DNA of 35,348 nucleotides from Burkholderiaceae bacterium (lineage in GTDB: Bacteria > Pseudomonadota > Gammaproteobacteria > Burkholderiales > Burkholderiaceae_E). Under the pieces are notes generated by a model. That model was not told the DNA's origin. It did no database searches and was given only the letters and a program-made list of their open reading frames with translations. The stretch is taken from positions 1-35,348 of the forward strand of contig JAHDXY010000015.1 in assembly GCA_023384005.1 (NCBI GenBank), read 5' to 3'. Below, piece by piece: positions 1 to 8,137 of this stretch. Position 1 is the stretch's first letter. The number at the start of each line of letters is the position of its first letter. The position numbers and the translations under genes were made by a program.

Positions 1-687
1 TTCATTCACGAAGACGCGTTGCAGCACGCGCAATGTGAACTGCGCGGCGCCTGCGTCGACGGCACTTTACTGGGCCGCGATCCTGCACAATCGATGATGG
101 CGCGCCGATCAGTTCGCCGCTATCTACCTGAGCCGATCCCGCACGGACTCCTCGACCAACTGCTTGCCGCCGCCGTCAGTGCCCCCTCGGCACACAACCG
201 TCAGCCGTGGCGCTTCGCCGTCATGAGGCCGGGCCGCACTACAACCGCGCTGGCGCGCAGCATGGGGGAACGTCTGCGGCGCGACCGGCACCACGATGGC
301 GATACCGAAGCCGACATCGAGGCCGATGTGGAGCGTTCCTACGCGCGCATCACAGGCGCGGCCGCAGTAATCATGGTGTGCCTGAGTATGCAAGACATGG
401 ACGTTTATCCCGATCCGGTTCGCAGGCGTAACGAGCACCTGATGGCAGTGCAAAGCACTGCGATGGCGGGACAGAATTTGCTGCTGGCCGCGCAGGCTGC
501 GGGCTTAGGGGCATGCTGGCTTTGCGCGCCGATGTTCTGCCCTGACACGATACGCGAAGTGCTTGGCTTGCCCGCGCATTGGGAGCCGCAGGGAATGGTG
601 ACGTTGGGGTACCCGGCAAATGCGGGCAAGCTGTTTGTCCGCAGACCGCTATCGGAAGTCACGCTGCAACTGGACGACTCCGCCTGA
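1..687 (+). CDS. Nitroreductase-family protein, FbiB C-terminal-domain-like (5' end may lie outside)
   Basis: FMN nitroreductase fold, probably a flavin reductase of F420 maturation. The N-terminal signature 'RRSVRRYLPEPIP' followed by 'APSAHNRQPWRF' (FMN phosphate-binding region) is typical of nitroreductases and close in style to the C-terminal half of mycobacterial FbiB. That domain is known to reduce dehydro-F420. Mid-protein 'GQNLLLAAQAAGLGACW' is the second flavin-contact stretch. The reading frame is open to base 1, so the true start may lie upstream. Inside the window a TTG at 19 or the ATGs at 94/97 are possible, the last two leaving little before the FMN motif. It lies 216 bases upstream of cofE in the same direction. 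A general nitroreductase role cannot be excluded, but the neighbours favour F420 work. Confidence 0.8.
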   Translation, partial: FIHEDALQHAQCELRGACVDGTLLGRDPAQSMMARRSVRRYLPEPIPHGLLDQLLAAAVSAPSAHNRQPWRFAVMRPGRTTTALARSMGERLRRDRHHDGDTEADIEADVERSYARITGAAAVIMVCLSMQDMDVYPDPVRRRNEHLMAVQSTAMAGQNLLLAAQAAGLGACWLCAPMFCPDTIREVLGLPAHWEPQGMVTLGYPANAGKLFVRRPLSEVTLQLDDSA

Positions 688-775
688 CGAAGGCTGAACC
701 TGAACACAGCAGTTGGCGGCACCTCCTACGCTCCGGAGACGCTTGCGGGTCGCGGGTTTTCACCCGATAGCGGGG

Positions 776-790
776 TCACCCGGTGGGTGA
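776..790. other. Short perfect hairpin between nitroreductase and cofE
   Basis: TCACCC-GGT-GGGTGA forms a six-base stem. It lies in the 216-base gap between the nitroreductase and cofE. There is no T-run after it, so it is a weak terminator or leader-structure candidate only. Confidence 0.25.
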
Positions 791-903
791 GTTGAGATCG
801 CGCCGGAATAGGGCGCAATTGAAGTCATTCGCGCGGCTGAGGTTGGTCGCCGGTCAAGTATACTTCCCGTCCTACAGAGAAGATCCGGAACGAAGCGAAC
901 CGC

Positions 904-1686
904 GTGTGCACGATCAGCGCCCTCTCCAAGCTCGAACTTCTCGCAGTTCCCCGATTTCCGGTGGTCAAGGCCGGCGATGATCTGGCCATTCTGCTTGCCG
1001 ACGCTCTGGTCGGAGCTGGGCTTGCGCTACGCGATGGCGATATTGTCGTGTTCGCTCAGAAGGTTGTTTCCAAGGCTGAAGGACGCTACGTCGATCTGCG
1101 GCAGGTGGTTCCCTCGTTACGGGCTCAATCGCTGGCACGTGATGTTGCAAAGGATCCGCGCCTGGTCGAAATCATCTTGTCGGAGTCGCGACGCGTTGTG
1201 CGGCAACGCGAGAATGTATTGATCGTCGAGCATCGGTTGGGGATGGTCATGGCCAATGCGGGAGTCGACCAGTCGAATGTTGCCAATCCTGACACAGCCG
1301 AACTCGCGCTTCTGTTACCCAAAGATCCGGACGCCAGTGCGCGACGTTTGCGTTTCGCTTTGATCCAGCGCTACAACTGCTCGCTGGCGGTAATTGTCAA
1401 TGACAGTTTCGGCCGGCCCTGGCGTCGAGGGACGGTGGGTGTAGCTATCGGTTGTGCAGGACTCGTCGCGCTATCGGACCTACGTGGACGCGCCGACATG
1501 TTCGGCCGCCCTTTACGGGTTACCGAAGTCGGGCTGGCTGATGAAGTGGCTGCAGCGGCATCGTTGCTCATGGGGCAAGCCGACGAAGCGCGGCCGGTCG
1601 TCATCGTTCGCGGTCTCGAAGTAGCTGGAGAGGGAACGGCCGCTGCCACGCTCATCCGTTCGCCGGACGAGGATCTATTCAGGTGA
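904..1686 (+). CDS. cofE: Coenzyme F420-0:L-glutamate ligase (CofE)
   Basis: Adds gamma-linked glutamates to F420-0 in the cytoplasm using GTP. The 260-residue length fits free-standing CofE (about 250). Family features seen: 'PVVKAGDDLA' near the N-terminus, 'DGDIVVFAQKVVSKAEGR', 'VIVNDSFGRPWRRGTVGVAIG' (the most diagnostic block, around residue 160) and the 'LRGRADMFGRPL' segment. The start is GTG at 904, because family homology begins about 15 residues in and no ATG fits. The upstream purine stretch is a weak Shine-Dalgarno. The stop overlaps the cofD start by four bases, so the two are translationally coupled. Unlike FbiB it carries no fused nitroreductase. That domain is the separate gene upstream. 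Confidence 0.93.
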   Translation: MCTISALSKLELLAVPRFPVVKAGDDLAILLADALVGAGLALRDGDIVVFAQKVVSKAEGRYVDLRQVVPSLRAQSLARDVAKDPRLVEIILSESRRVVRQRENVLIVEHRLGMVMANAGVDQSNVANPDTAELALLLPKDPDASARRLRFALIQRYNCSLAVIVNDSFGRPWRRGTVGVAIGCAGLVALSDLRGRADMFGRPLRVTEVGLADEVAAAASLLMGQADEARPVVIVRGLEVAGEGTAAATLIRSPDEDLFR

Positions 1687-2648
1687 AGGGGCAGGTGCTC
1701 GCGCTGTCCGGGGGCGTCGGCGGCGCCAAGCTGGTGTTGGGTCTCGCGCGCATCCTCGATGCGGACGATCTTGTCGTTATCGCCAACACCGGCGACGATT
1801 TCCGTCACCTTGGTTTTGATATTTCTCCGGACGTCGACACGCTCCTGTATACGCTCGCCGGCCTCGCCGATCCGCTACAGGGGTGGGGGCGACACGATGA
1901 AACATGGAATTTCATGGCGGCTCTCGAGCGTCTCGGGGGCGAAACATGGTTTCGCCTGGGTGACGCAGATCTGGCCATGCACGTGGAGCGCACACGGCGT
2001 ATTGCGGCGGGTGAAACTCTGACCGCAATCACAGATGACTTGCGCCAACGATTGGGCGTCACCGCGCGCATCGCCCCAATGACCGACGACATGGTGCGTA
2101 CACAGATCGTCACGGACGCCGGTCGTCTGGATTTCCAGACGTACTTCGTCCGCCGGCACTGTAAACCGGTTGCGTCTTGCCTGCAGTACCTGGGCGCCGA
2201 GTCGGCTACGCCCTCTCCGGTTCTTCTGGACGCTCTGAGCGATGCGCATCTGCGGGCCGTCGTGATCTGCCCTTCCAATCCGTATCTAAGCATCGAGCCA
2301 ATACTGGCCATGCCGGCCGTTCGCAAGGCGCTGGCACTGTGCTCGGCCCCGGTGATAGCCGTCTCGCCCATTATTGGCAACCAGGCGGTGAAGGGCCCAA
2401 CAGCCAAGTTGATGAAGGAACTAGGGCAGGAAGTAAGCAGCGCCACAATTGCCCGGCACTATAGGGGCTTGATCGACGCGCTGGTGGTCGATGTTCAGGA
2501 TGCGCAGATGGCGGCACCCGCGGACATCGAATTGGTCGTTGAACCGACGCTAATGCTGACCCTGGAAGATCGGGAGCGACTCGCGCGTGCCGTCCTCGTA
2601 GCGGCGGACCGGATGAGCGCGACGCCAAAGCGAGCATCGGTTCGATGA
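1683..2648 (+). CDS. cofD: 2-phospho-L-lactate (or PEP/3PG) transferase CofD/FbiA
   Basis: Transfers the phospho-acid moiety from its GDP-activated form to Fo, giving F420-0 or dehydro-F420-0. The 321-residue protein opens with 'LSGGVGGAKLVLGLARIL', the nucleotide-binding signature of CofD. It continues with 'VIANTGDDF', 'PDVDTLLYTLAG', 'WFRLGDADLAMH', 'CPSNPYLSIEPIL' and 'SPIIGNQAVKGPTAKL', all family blocks in the right order. The GTG start lies inside the last codons of cofE (GTGA overlap). Whether it takes phospholactate, PEP or 3-phosphoglycerate cannot be read from sequence alone. The adjacent nitroreductase leans toward the PEP/dehydro-F420 route. Confidence 0.95.
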   Translation: MKGQVLALSGGVGGAKLVLGLARILDADDLVVIANTGDDFRHLGFDISPDVDTLLYTLAGLADPLQGWGRHDETWNFMAALERLGGETWFRLGDADLAMHVERTRRIAAGETLTAITDDLRQRLGVTARIAPMTDDMVRTQIVTDAGRLDFQTYFVRRHCKPVASCLQYLGAESATPSPVLLDALSDAHLRAVVICPSNPYLSIEPILAMPAVRKALALCSAPVIAVSPIIGNQAVKGPTAKLMKELGQEVSSATIARHYRGLIDALVVDVQDAQMAAPADIELVVEPTLMLTLEDRERLARAVLVAADRMSATPKRASVR

Positions 2649-2755
2649 GTGCGCTCCTGCAGCTTGCGCATGCCGCCGGATTAGCGCCGATGGCGCTGTC
2701 GTTACCTCAAATGGCACTCGAAGACACCGACTCAACAGGTCCTTACTATTGGTGA
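2645..2755 (+). CDS. Small ORF coupled to cofD, 36 residues, unknown
   Basis: The ATG overlaps the cofD stop in an ATGA arrangement and the frame runs 36 codons to TGA. The peptide begins MSALLQLAHAAGLAPMAL and ends GPYYW. I recognise no family and it is not CofC. It may be a genuine short peptide, the surviving head of a lost gene, or chance. The overlap is the only argument for translation. The following bases up to 2907 hold no gene I can support. Confidence 0.3.
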   Translation: MSALLQLAHAAGLAPMALSLPQMALEDTDSTGPYYW

Positions 2756-2907
2756 CGCTCTGCATGGCTTGGCCGAACCGCGCCGAATCGATCGGAAACA
2801 GCCCGCCGCAAGAACAGGAAGTGGAGAATCCTCGTCAACGCGGGCATCGGCCATGCACGCCGGCTCACAGCGATCCATCATCGGAGTGGTCGGGGTGCCT
2901 CAACTCG

Positions 2908-3297
2908 TCATGTCTGCAGGGCGAACATCGGCAACGAAGCTCCCTCCCCGCTCCGCTTGAAAACCACCCTCACCCGTTGCCCGATGCGTATTGCATCGAA
3001 ATCGCAATCAACAATATTGGTGAAGATGGATACTCGTTCGTCCAGGGTCACATACGCGATGCAGTAAGGCGGCACGGCACGCCGCAACACGCTGAACGAG
3101 TAAATCGAACCCGTTCCCTTCGCCTCGCGCCACTCCGTCCGATCCGAGAAGCAGAAGGGGCACAAGGAGCGAGGAAAGTGATGATACTGCCCGCATGCGC
3201 TGCAATGCTTGATCAGCAGTCGGCCTTCTGCGGCACCGTCGAAAAACGGCTTCGCCTCCGGGTTCAGAATGGGCGGCGGAATGCTTCGCTCGATCAT
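2908..3297 (-). CDS. DUF35 OB-fold / zinc-ribbon acyl-CoA-binding partner of thiolase
   Basis: A 129-residue protein with a rubredoxin-like zinc ribbon (C32, C35, C46, C49 in CSAC...CPFC) followed by an OB-fold domain, the standard DUF35 layout. In characterised cases (BbsA with BbsB, ChsH2-DUF35 with Ltp2) such proteins bind the SCP2-thiolase-like partner and help hold acyl-CoA. Its ATG overlaps the stop of the thiolase-like gene by four bases (ATGA), so the two are almost certainly made together and form a complex. It is the last gene of the leftward F420-island group and converges with the cofD side. Confidence 0.88.
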   Translation of the reverse strand: MIERSIPPPILNPEAKPFFDGAAEGRLLIKHCSACGQYHHFPRSLCPFCFSDRTEWREAKGTGSIYSFSVLRRAVPPYCIAYVTLDERVSIFTNIVDCDFDAIRIGQRVRVVFKRSGEGASLPMFALQT

Positions 3298-4451
3298 GTA
3301 CGCTCCAGGATGAGTGTCGCGGCTGCGTGACGATGTCCGAGCCAGCCGCCCAGGCCCTGCGCCAGCGCGACGCGGCAGTTCTTGACCTGCACGGCCGGAT
3401 GCGCTTCGCCGCGCAATTGGCGCACTGCCTCGATCACCTTCGTCATACCCCCGCGGTCCGGATGGTTGTTGCAGAGTCCGCCGCCGTCGGTGTTGAATGG
3501 CAGCCTTCCGACGCCTGAGATGAGAGTTCCATCCGCTACGAATTTACCGCCCTCACCTTTGCGACAGAAGCCCAAGTCCTCAAGCTGTATGAGTACCGCG
3601 ATTGTGAAGCTGTCGTACACCGAAACGTAGTCGATGTCAGCGGGCTTCACACCCGCTTCCGCAAACGCGACCGACCCGGACTCCACTGCAGCCGAGGATG
3701 TGATATCGAGCTTTCCGCCGCATTGCCCCTTGATCGCTTCACCAGCTCCCAGCACCGTGATCACAGGTCGTTTGAGAGTCCTCGCGATCTCAGGGCGGGC
3801 CACGATCAATGCGCCGCCGCCGTCGGAGATCACGCAGCAATCAAGCATGTGCAATGGATCGGCAATGATCGGTGAGTTGAGCACATCCTGCACCGTTACC
3901 ACCTTGCCCAGCAGTGCGTTCGGATTATGCTGCGCATGTTGCGAGGCAGCGACCTTGATCCAGGCAAGTTGCTCGCTCGTGGTGCCGAATTCGTACATAT
4001 GACGCATGGCAACCAGCGCGTAACTTCCGATCGCGGGTCCTGGCGGAGCATGGCCATATGATCCCTCGAAGGGTGTCTCGGCCATGTTTTCGATCCAGCT
4101 GCGTGCGTCGAGGCGCGGCCTCGCGCCGAGCGTGATGAGCGCCACGTTGCATTTGCCCGCAGCGATCGCTTGTGCGGCGTGCGATACATGTGCGATGTAC
4201 GAGCAACCGCCGATGTCGGTCGCGTCAACGTGTCGCACGGAAAGGCCGAGATAATCAACGAGCGACAGAGCTTCGATTCCGGGGGCGTCGTGGGAGAAGA
4301 AGTAGCCGTCGATGTCTTTGCGCGCAAGACCCGCGTCGTCAAGCGCTCCTTTCGCAACTTCGGCGTGGATCTGCGCTGCTGATTTCCCTGGCGCCTTGCG
4401 CAGCGGGTGCTCAAAGGCGCCAACGATACAAGCCTTAGCTTTGATGCTCAT
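3294..4451 (-). CDS. SCP2-type thiolase / thiolase-like aldolase
   Basis: A 385-residue thiolase-superfamily protein of the SCP2/acetyl-CoA acetyltransferase-like branch. It has 'DIGGCSYIAHV' with a Cys (C83) at the usual nucleophile position, 'SDGGGALIVA', 'VYDSFTIAVLIQLEDLGFC', 'NTDGGGLCNNHP' and the C-terminal 'GLGGWLGHRHAAATLIL'. The normal CxGGG motif of degradative thiolases is not seen. The 'VYDSF' Tyr region resembles Ltp2-type retro-aldolases, so either C-C thiolysis or retro-aldol cleavage of a CoA ester is possible. It is coupled to the DUF35 gene downstream. A 216-base gap separates it from fbiC, and its own Shine-Dalgarno is weak. Confidence 0.85.
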   Translation of the reverse strand: MSIKAKACIVGAFEHPLRKAPGKSAAQIHAEVAKGALDDAGLARKDIDGYFFSHDAPGIEALSLVDYLGLSVRHVDATDIGGCSYIAHVSHAAQAIAAGKCNVALITLGARPRLDARSWIENMAETPFEGSYGHAPPGPAIGSYALVAMRHMYEFGTTSEQLAWIKVAASQHAQHNPNALLGKVVTVQDVLNSPIIADPLHMLDCCVISDGGGALIVARPEIARTLKRPVITVLGAGEAIKGQCGGKLDITSSAAVESGSVAFAEAGVKPADIDYVSVYDSFTIAVLIQLEDLGFCRKGEGGKFVADGTLISGVGRLPFNTDGGGLCNNHPDRGGMTKVIEAVRQLRGEAHPAVQVKNCRVALAQGLGGWLGHRHAAATLILERT

Positions 4452-4667
4452 GGGACGGGTATCCTATCGTTGCGTGCCGCACTGGGCGAATTTCTCGATT
4501 GCACCGCGCAGTTCCGGGTGCGCTGCAACATGACTGGGCACACGTTCCCGGAGGCTGCGCATGCACGGCAACGCCGCTACGCGCCACACCTCGGCCGAGC
4601 TACATCCGTCAGTACGACAAGCAGCCCAAACCCGTGAAGTGGAAGTGCTTCGATACATCGCGTCGAA

Positions 4668-7151
4668 TTACTCCCGGTTCAATCGTTGCAGCCCACTAGT
4701 GGTCTCCCTTCGCAAGCGAGCAAGCGGCGTATTGACGGCCTGAGACAACTTCCGTGCATTGAGTGAAGCCTCGCGACGCCTCGGGTCCACCTTCCTGTAT
4801 GTCGTGGTGCGCTGCACCGGAATACGACCGGCATCTCGAATCCAGCGCTCCAGCGCTTCAGGCGGAGCTTCCTCCCCGTGTACCCCCCCGGCAGCGCGAG
4901 AGATCGACTCATTCATCAGGGTTCCGCCGACGTCGTTCACGCCTGCATTCATACATGCAAGAACGCCGTCGCGTCCGAGTTTCGGCCACGACGCCTGGAT
5001 GTTTGTGATCAATGGATGCAGTACGAGGCGCGCCACTGAATGCATTAGAAGCACCTCGCGAAAAGTCGGGCCTGGCCGCGACAGACCCTTACGATACAAC
5101 GGCGCCTCGCGGGCCACGAACGGCAACGGGACGAACTCCGTGATGCCTCCAGTTCGCTGCTGCAGAGCGCGCAGCGCCAGCAGGTGCCGTGCCCAATGCA
5201 CGGGCCGCTCGACATGTCCAAACATAATGGTGGAGGTGCTCTTGAGCCCGATACGGTGTGCCGTTTCGATTACGTTGAGCCATTCTGCCGTCGAGAGCTT
5301 GCCGGGGCATAGCAGCGCTCGGATTTCATCATCCAGTATTTCGGCCGCCGTACCTGGCAGCGTGCCCAGGCCACAATCCTTGAGCATTTGAAGGTACGCG
5401 TCCACCGGCATCCCAAGTGTGGCGGCGCCCATGGAGATCTCCAGAGGCGAGAACGCGTGGATGTGCATCTCGGGCGCGACAGCCTTCACAGCGCGGCAAA
5501 TCTCCGCGTAAGTGTGCCCGGAGTATGCGGGGTGAATCCCGCCCTGTATGCAGACCTCACTCGCACCACGCTCCCACGCCTCAAGTGTTCGGCGCCGGAT
5601 CTCGTCGAGGCTGAGGTCATACGGCTTGCCACGCAGGTCGTCATGTGTCTTGCCTTTCGAGAACGCGCAGAAGCGACAGCTGTAGCTGCACACGTTCGTG
5701 TAATTGATGTTGCGGGTGACCACATACGAAACCTCGTCACCCACGACCGTCCGGCGCAGTTCGTCCGCCGCGCGACAGATGTACGCTACTTCCTCGCCGC
5801 GCGCCTCAAAGAGGCGCGTCACGCCACCAACTGCGATACTCGCGCCGCGAGTCGCGGCGGCGACGAGGCCTCGCAATTCGGCCGAAATGCGCGACGACGC
5901 AGTGAAATTCGTCGCTGGACGTGCGATCTCGTGCCTAGGCACCGGCATGCCTGCTCCAGCCTGCCAGCTATGCTCTCTCGCCATGCCGTCGGCATCGCTC
6001 GCACGGCGCGCAGCGGGAAACACCCTCGGGTCAAGCCAGGTCGCACCGTCGCGCAAGTACGGCGGATATACCGGCAGTCGCTGAACGAGCTGGCGGCCCG
6101 CTGCCGCGGTCTGATGCGCCAAGGTTGCGAGATGCGGCCACGGTGCTTCGGGGTTCACATGGTCCGGCGTCACGGGCGACACGCCACCCCAGTCGTTGAT
6201 GCCCGCATCGACAAGTGCCCCCAGCATCGTCGGCGTGAGGTTCGGGGGCGTCTGAATGCTCATCGCGGCGCCGAGCGCCAGGCGGGCGAGCGCCACGGTG
6301 CGCACCACGTCGTCAACCGATGGTTCGGGCCAGTTGGCCATCCGCGTGCCCGCCTTGGCGCGGAAGGGCTGGACGATCACCTCTTGCAGCTGACCATACT
6401 CGTGGTGCAAATCGCGCAGCGCCAGGAGTGCCTGAATGCGTTCGCCCACGGTTTCCCCGATACCGACCAGGATACCGCTTGTCACCGGAAGACGACACTC
6501 TCCAGCCGCGCGCAGCGTACGCAGTCGTGCCGCCGGAAGCTTGTCCGGCGAGCCGTGGTGCGGCATGCCGACGCCACAGAGACGGTCGGAAGCGGACTCG
6601 AGCATGATCCCGATCGACGCGCACACCGGCCGCAGCAGCTGGATCTCATCTGCTGTCAGCGTCCCGCAATTCACATGCGGCAGAAGCCCCGTCTCCTTGA
6701 GGACGGCGCCGGCAAGGTGCGCTACGTAGTGGGTTGTCGTCGCGAAGCCGTGCGCGGCCAACCATTCAGCAGCCGCGGCGTAGCGGAGTTCGGGCTTCTC
6801 GCCGAGGGTCAGCAGCGCCTCATTGCAGCCCGCGGCCTCGCCCCGTCGCGCGACTGCCAGCACCTCTTGCTCGCTCATGTACGGCGCACGAAGGCTTCGC
6901 GGCGCCTTCGCGAACGTGCAGTAGTGGCAGACGTTTCGGCACAAGTGCGTCACCGGCAAAAAGACCTTGCGCGAATATGTGACGATTTCCGTCGAACCAG
7001 CATCGCGCACGCGCCCGGCGGCACGCGTCAGATCGGCCGTCGGACAGGCGGCCAAGGCTTCCAAGTCGGTCGCGGACAGCAACCGGCCAGCGAGAACTGC
7101 ATCAGCCGCATTTTCAGCCGACAACACGCACCTGGAATCAGGCAGCAACAT
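4668..7151 (-). CDS. fbiC: FbiC: fused CofG-CofH Fo synthase, two radical SAM domains
   Basis: Makes the deazaflavin Fo from tyrosine and 5-amino-6-ribitylamino-uracil with two radical SAM centres. Counting from the GTG at 7172, the N-terminal CofG half has Cys at 78, 82 and 85 ('CRNVCHYCTF'). The C-terminal CofH half has Cys at 495, 499 and 502 ('CSYSCRFCAF'). Both are CxxxCxxC iron-sulfur motifs. CofH blocks such as 'ICIQGGIHP', 'HAFSPLEI' and 'NAGVNDVGGTL' are present. Total length (about 830) is close to mycobacterial FbiC. I prefer ATG 7151 over GTG 7172 because GGGAG lies eight bases before it (7160-7164). The fused form is usual in actinobacteria, whereas archaea have separate genes. 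Both halves look intact. Confidence 0.95.
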   Translation of the reverse strand: MLLPDSRCVLSAENAADAVLAGRLLSATDLEALAACPTADLTRAAGRVRDAGSTEIVTYSRKVFLPVTHLCRNVCHYCTFAKAPRSLRAPYMSEQEVLAVARRGEAAGCNEALLTLGEKPELRYAAAAEWLAAHGFATTTHYVAHLAGAVLKETGLLPHVNCGTLTADEIQLLRPVCASIGIMLESASDRLCGVGMPHHGSPDKLPAARLRTLRAAGECRLPVTSGILVGIGETVGERIQALLALRDLHHEYGQLQEVIVQPFRAKAGTRMANWPEPSVDDVVRTVALARLALGAAMSIQTPPNLTPTMLGALVDAGINDWGGVSPVTPDHVNPEAPWPHLATLAHQTAAAGRQLVQRLPVYPPYLRDGATWLDPRVFPAARRASDADGMAREHSWQAGAGMPVPRHEIARPATNFTASSRISAELRGLVAAATRGASIAVGGVTRLFEARGEEVAYICRAADELRRTVVGDEVSYVVTRNINYTNVCSYSCRFCAFSKGKTHDDLRGKPYDLSLDEIRRRTLEAWERGASEVCIQGGIHPAYSGHTYAEICRAVKAVAPEMHIHAFSPLEISMGAATLGMPVDAYLQMLKDCGLGTLPGTAAEILDDEIRALLCPGKLSTAEWLNVIETAHRIGLKSTSTIMFGHVERPVHWARHLLALRALQQRTGGITEFVPLPFVAREAPLYRKGLSRPGPTFREVLLMHSVARLVLHPLITNIQASWPKLGRDGVLACMNAGVNDVGGTLMNESISRAAGGVHGEEAPPEALERWIRDAGRIPVQRTTTYRKVDPRRREASLNARKLSQAVNTPLARLRRETTSGLQRLNRE

Positions 7152-7271
7152 TTCAGAGTCTCCCGGTGGCACGGTTCAACACCCAAGACTGCGCAGCAAG
7201 CGCGATCGGGGACGCGCCTGCCCTGGCGGACAAGAAATCTGACACGTCGTCACGATGATCGAAGTCAAGGT

Positions 7272-7457
7272 CTAGCGCCAGCTACCCCGCTCGCTGCGCG
7301 CGTACCGCCGCTGCAGGCGCGCGCGCGCGTGGGACTTCCGGCAGAGCGTAGCCTCGGCGGTGATGCGGCTGATCCGCCAGTGCTGATCGGCAATGAACCC
7401 GCGAGCGAGACGCCGCTTGGCGAGCGCGTAGCACTTGATCGAGGCGACGACGTGCAT
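7272..7457 (-). CDS. Small basic hypothetical protein, 61 residues
   Basis: An ATG frame begins ten bases after the last base of the npdG coding frame, in the same direction. It runs 61 codons to TAG with third positions almost all G or C, as expected for coding DNA here. The product is very basic (many Arg) and ends ERGSWR. I recognise no domain. No clear Shine-Dalgarno precedes it. It fills most of the 315-base gap between npdG and fbiC; the remaining part (7152-7271) shows nothing beyond the fbiC ribosome-binding site. It could be chance in GC-rich DNA. Confidence 0.35.
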   Translation of the reverse strand: MHVVASIKCYALAKRRLARGFIADQHWRISRITAEATLCRKSHARARLQRRYARSERGSWR

Positions 7458-7466
7458 GGCCGCCGT

Positions 7467-8135
7467 TCAGCATTCGGTTCCGGTGATCCGGATGCCGGCA
7501 TGGCACTTGTGCTGCCGGTTGATCGTGATCAACACGGAGGTCATCGCCTCCGCCGCGATCGAGTTCGCGAGCGGCCCGCCCTCGAAAGCGCGCATCCCTG
7601 CTGCTTCGACGAGACGCAGGCCGCGCTCGCGGGCCTGCTTTTCGTTTCCGAACACCAGCACGTCGCAATCGAGCGACCCAAGGGATTGCAGGCTATCCGC
7701 GGCGACATTGTGGAACGCCGAGATCACCTGCGTTGCGTCGCCGAGCGCCAACTGTGCGGCCACCGCGGCGCTGCCGCATTCCGGCAACTGGACAGTGCCG
7801 ACCTTCGGCGGCACCAGGGGTACGGTAGTGTCCACCACCAGCTTGCCGAGAACGTGTTCGCGCACCGTGCTGAGAACCGCCTGCTGCTGAGCAAACGGCA
7901 CTGCCAGCACGACCACGCCGGCCTGCGCCGCAGCGTCTGGGTTCACGGCCGCGTCCACGCGCGGCTGCTGCCCGGTATGTTCGCGAATGCGGCGCACCAC
8001 TGTTTCGCGCGCTTCCATCGCGCTTTCGAGCCGGCGGGAGCCGATGATTATGTCAAGGCCTGCATGCGCCCAGCGCAGAGCGAGCCCCAAGCCGAGCGCG
8101 CCAGTGCCGCCGATGATTGCGATACGCGTCATCAT
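7467..8135 (-). CDS. npdG: NADPH-dependent F420 reductase (Fno/NpdG type)
   Basis: Moves hydride between NADPH and F420. Of 222 residues, the first 20 form a Rossmann turn 'IAIIGGTGALGLGLA', then 'IIIGSRR' whose Arg pair is the usual NADP-phosphate contact. Later blocks 'VVVLAVPFAQQ', 'VISAFHNVAAD', 'DVLVFGNEK' and the closing 'INRQHKCHAGIRITG' are characteristic of the family. Length matches the usual 210-230. Two consecutive ATGs (8135, 8132) are possible starts, and the upstream AGAG is a weak ribosome site. It lies two bases after the stop of the crotonase gene, so it is in the same transcript. It would supply F420H2 to the luciferase-like enzyme two genes upstream. Confidence 0.92.
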   Translation of the reverse strand: MMTRIAIIGGTGALGLGLALRWAHAGLDIIIGSRRLESAMEARETVVRRIREHTGQQPRVDAAVNPDAAAQAGVVVLAVPFAQQQAVLSTVREHVLGKLVVDTTVPLVPPKVGTVQLPECGSAAVAAQLALGDATQVISAFHNVAADSLQSLGSLDCDVLVFGNEKQARERGLRLVEAAGMRAFEGGPLANSIAAEAMTSVLITINRQHKCHAGIRITGTEC

Positions 8136-8137
8136 CT

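Noticed and set aside
4464-4658. Leftward 64-codon frame between fbiC and the thiolase-like gene
   Set aside because: Mixed codon use, TTG start without ribosome site, no recognised family. It may be a remnant but cannot be supported.
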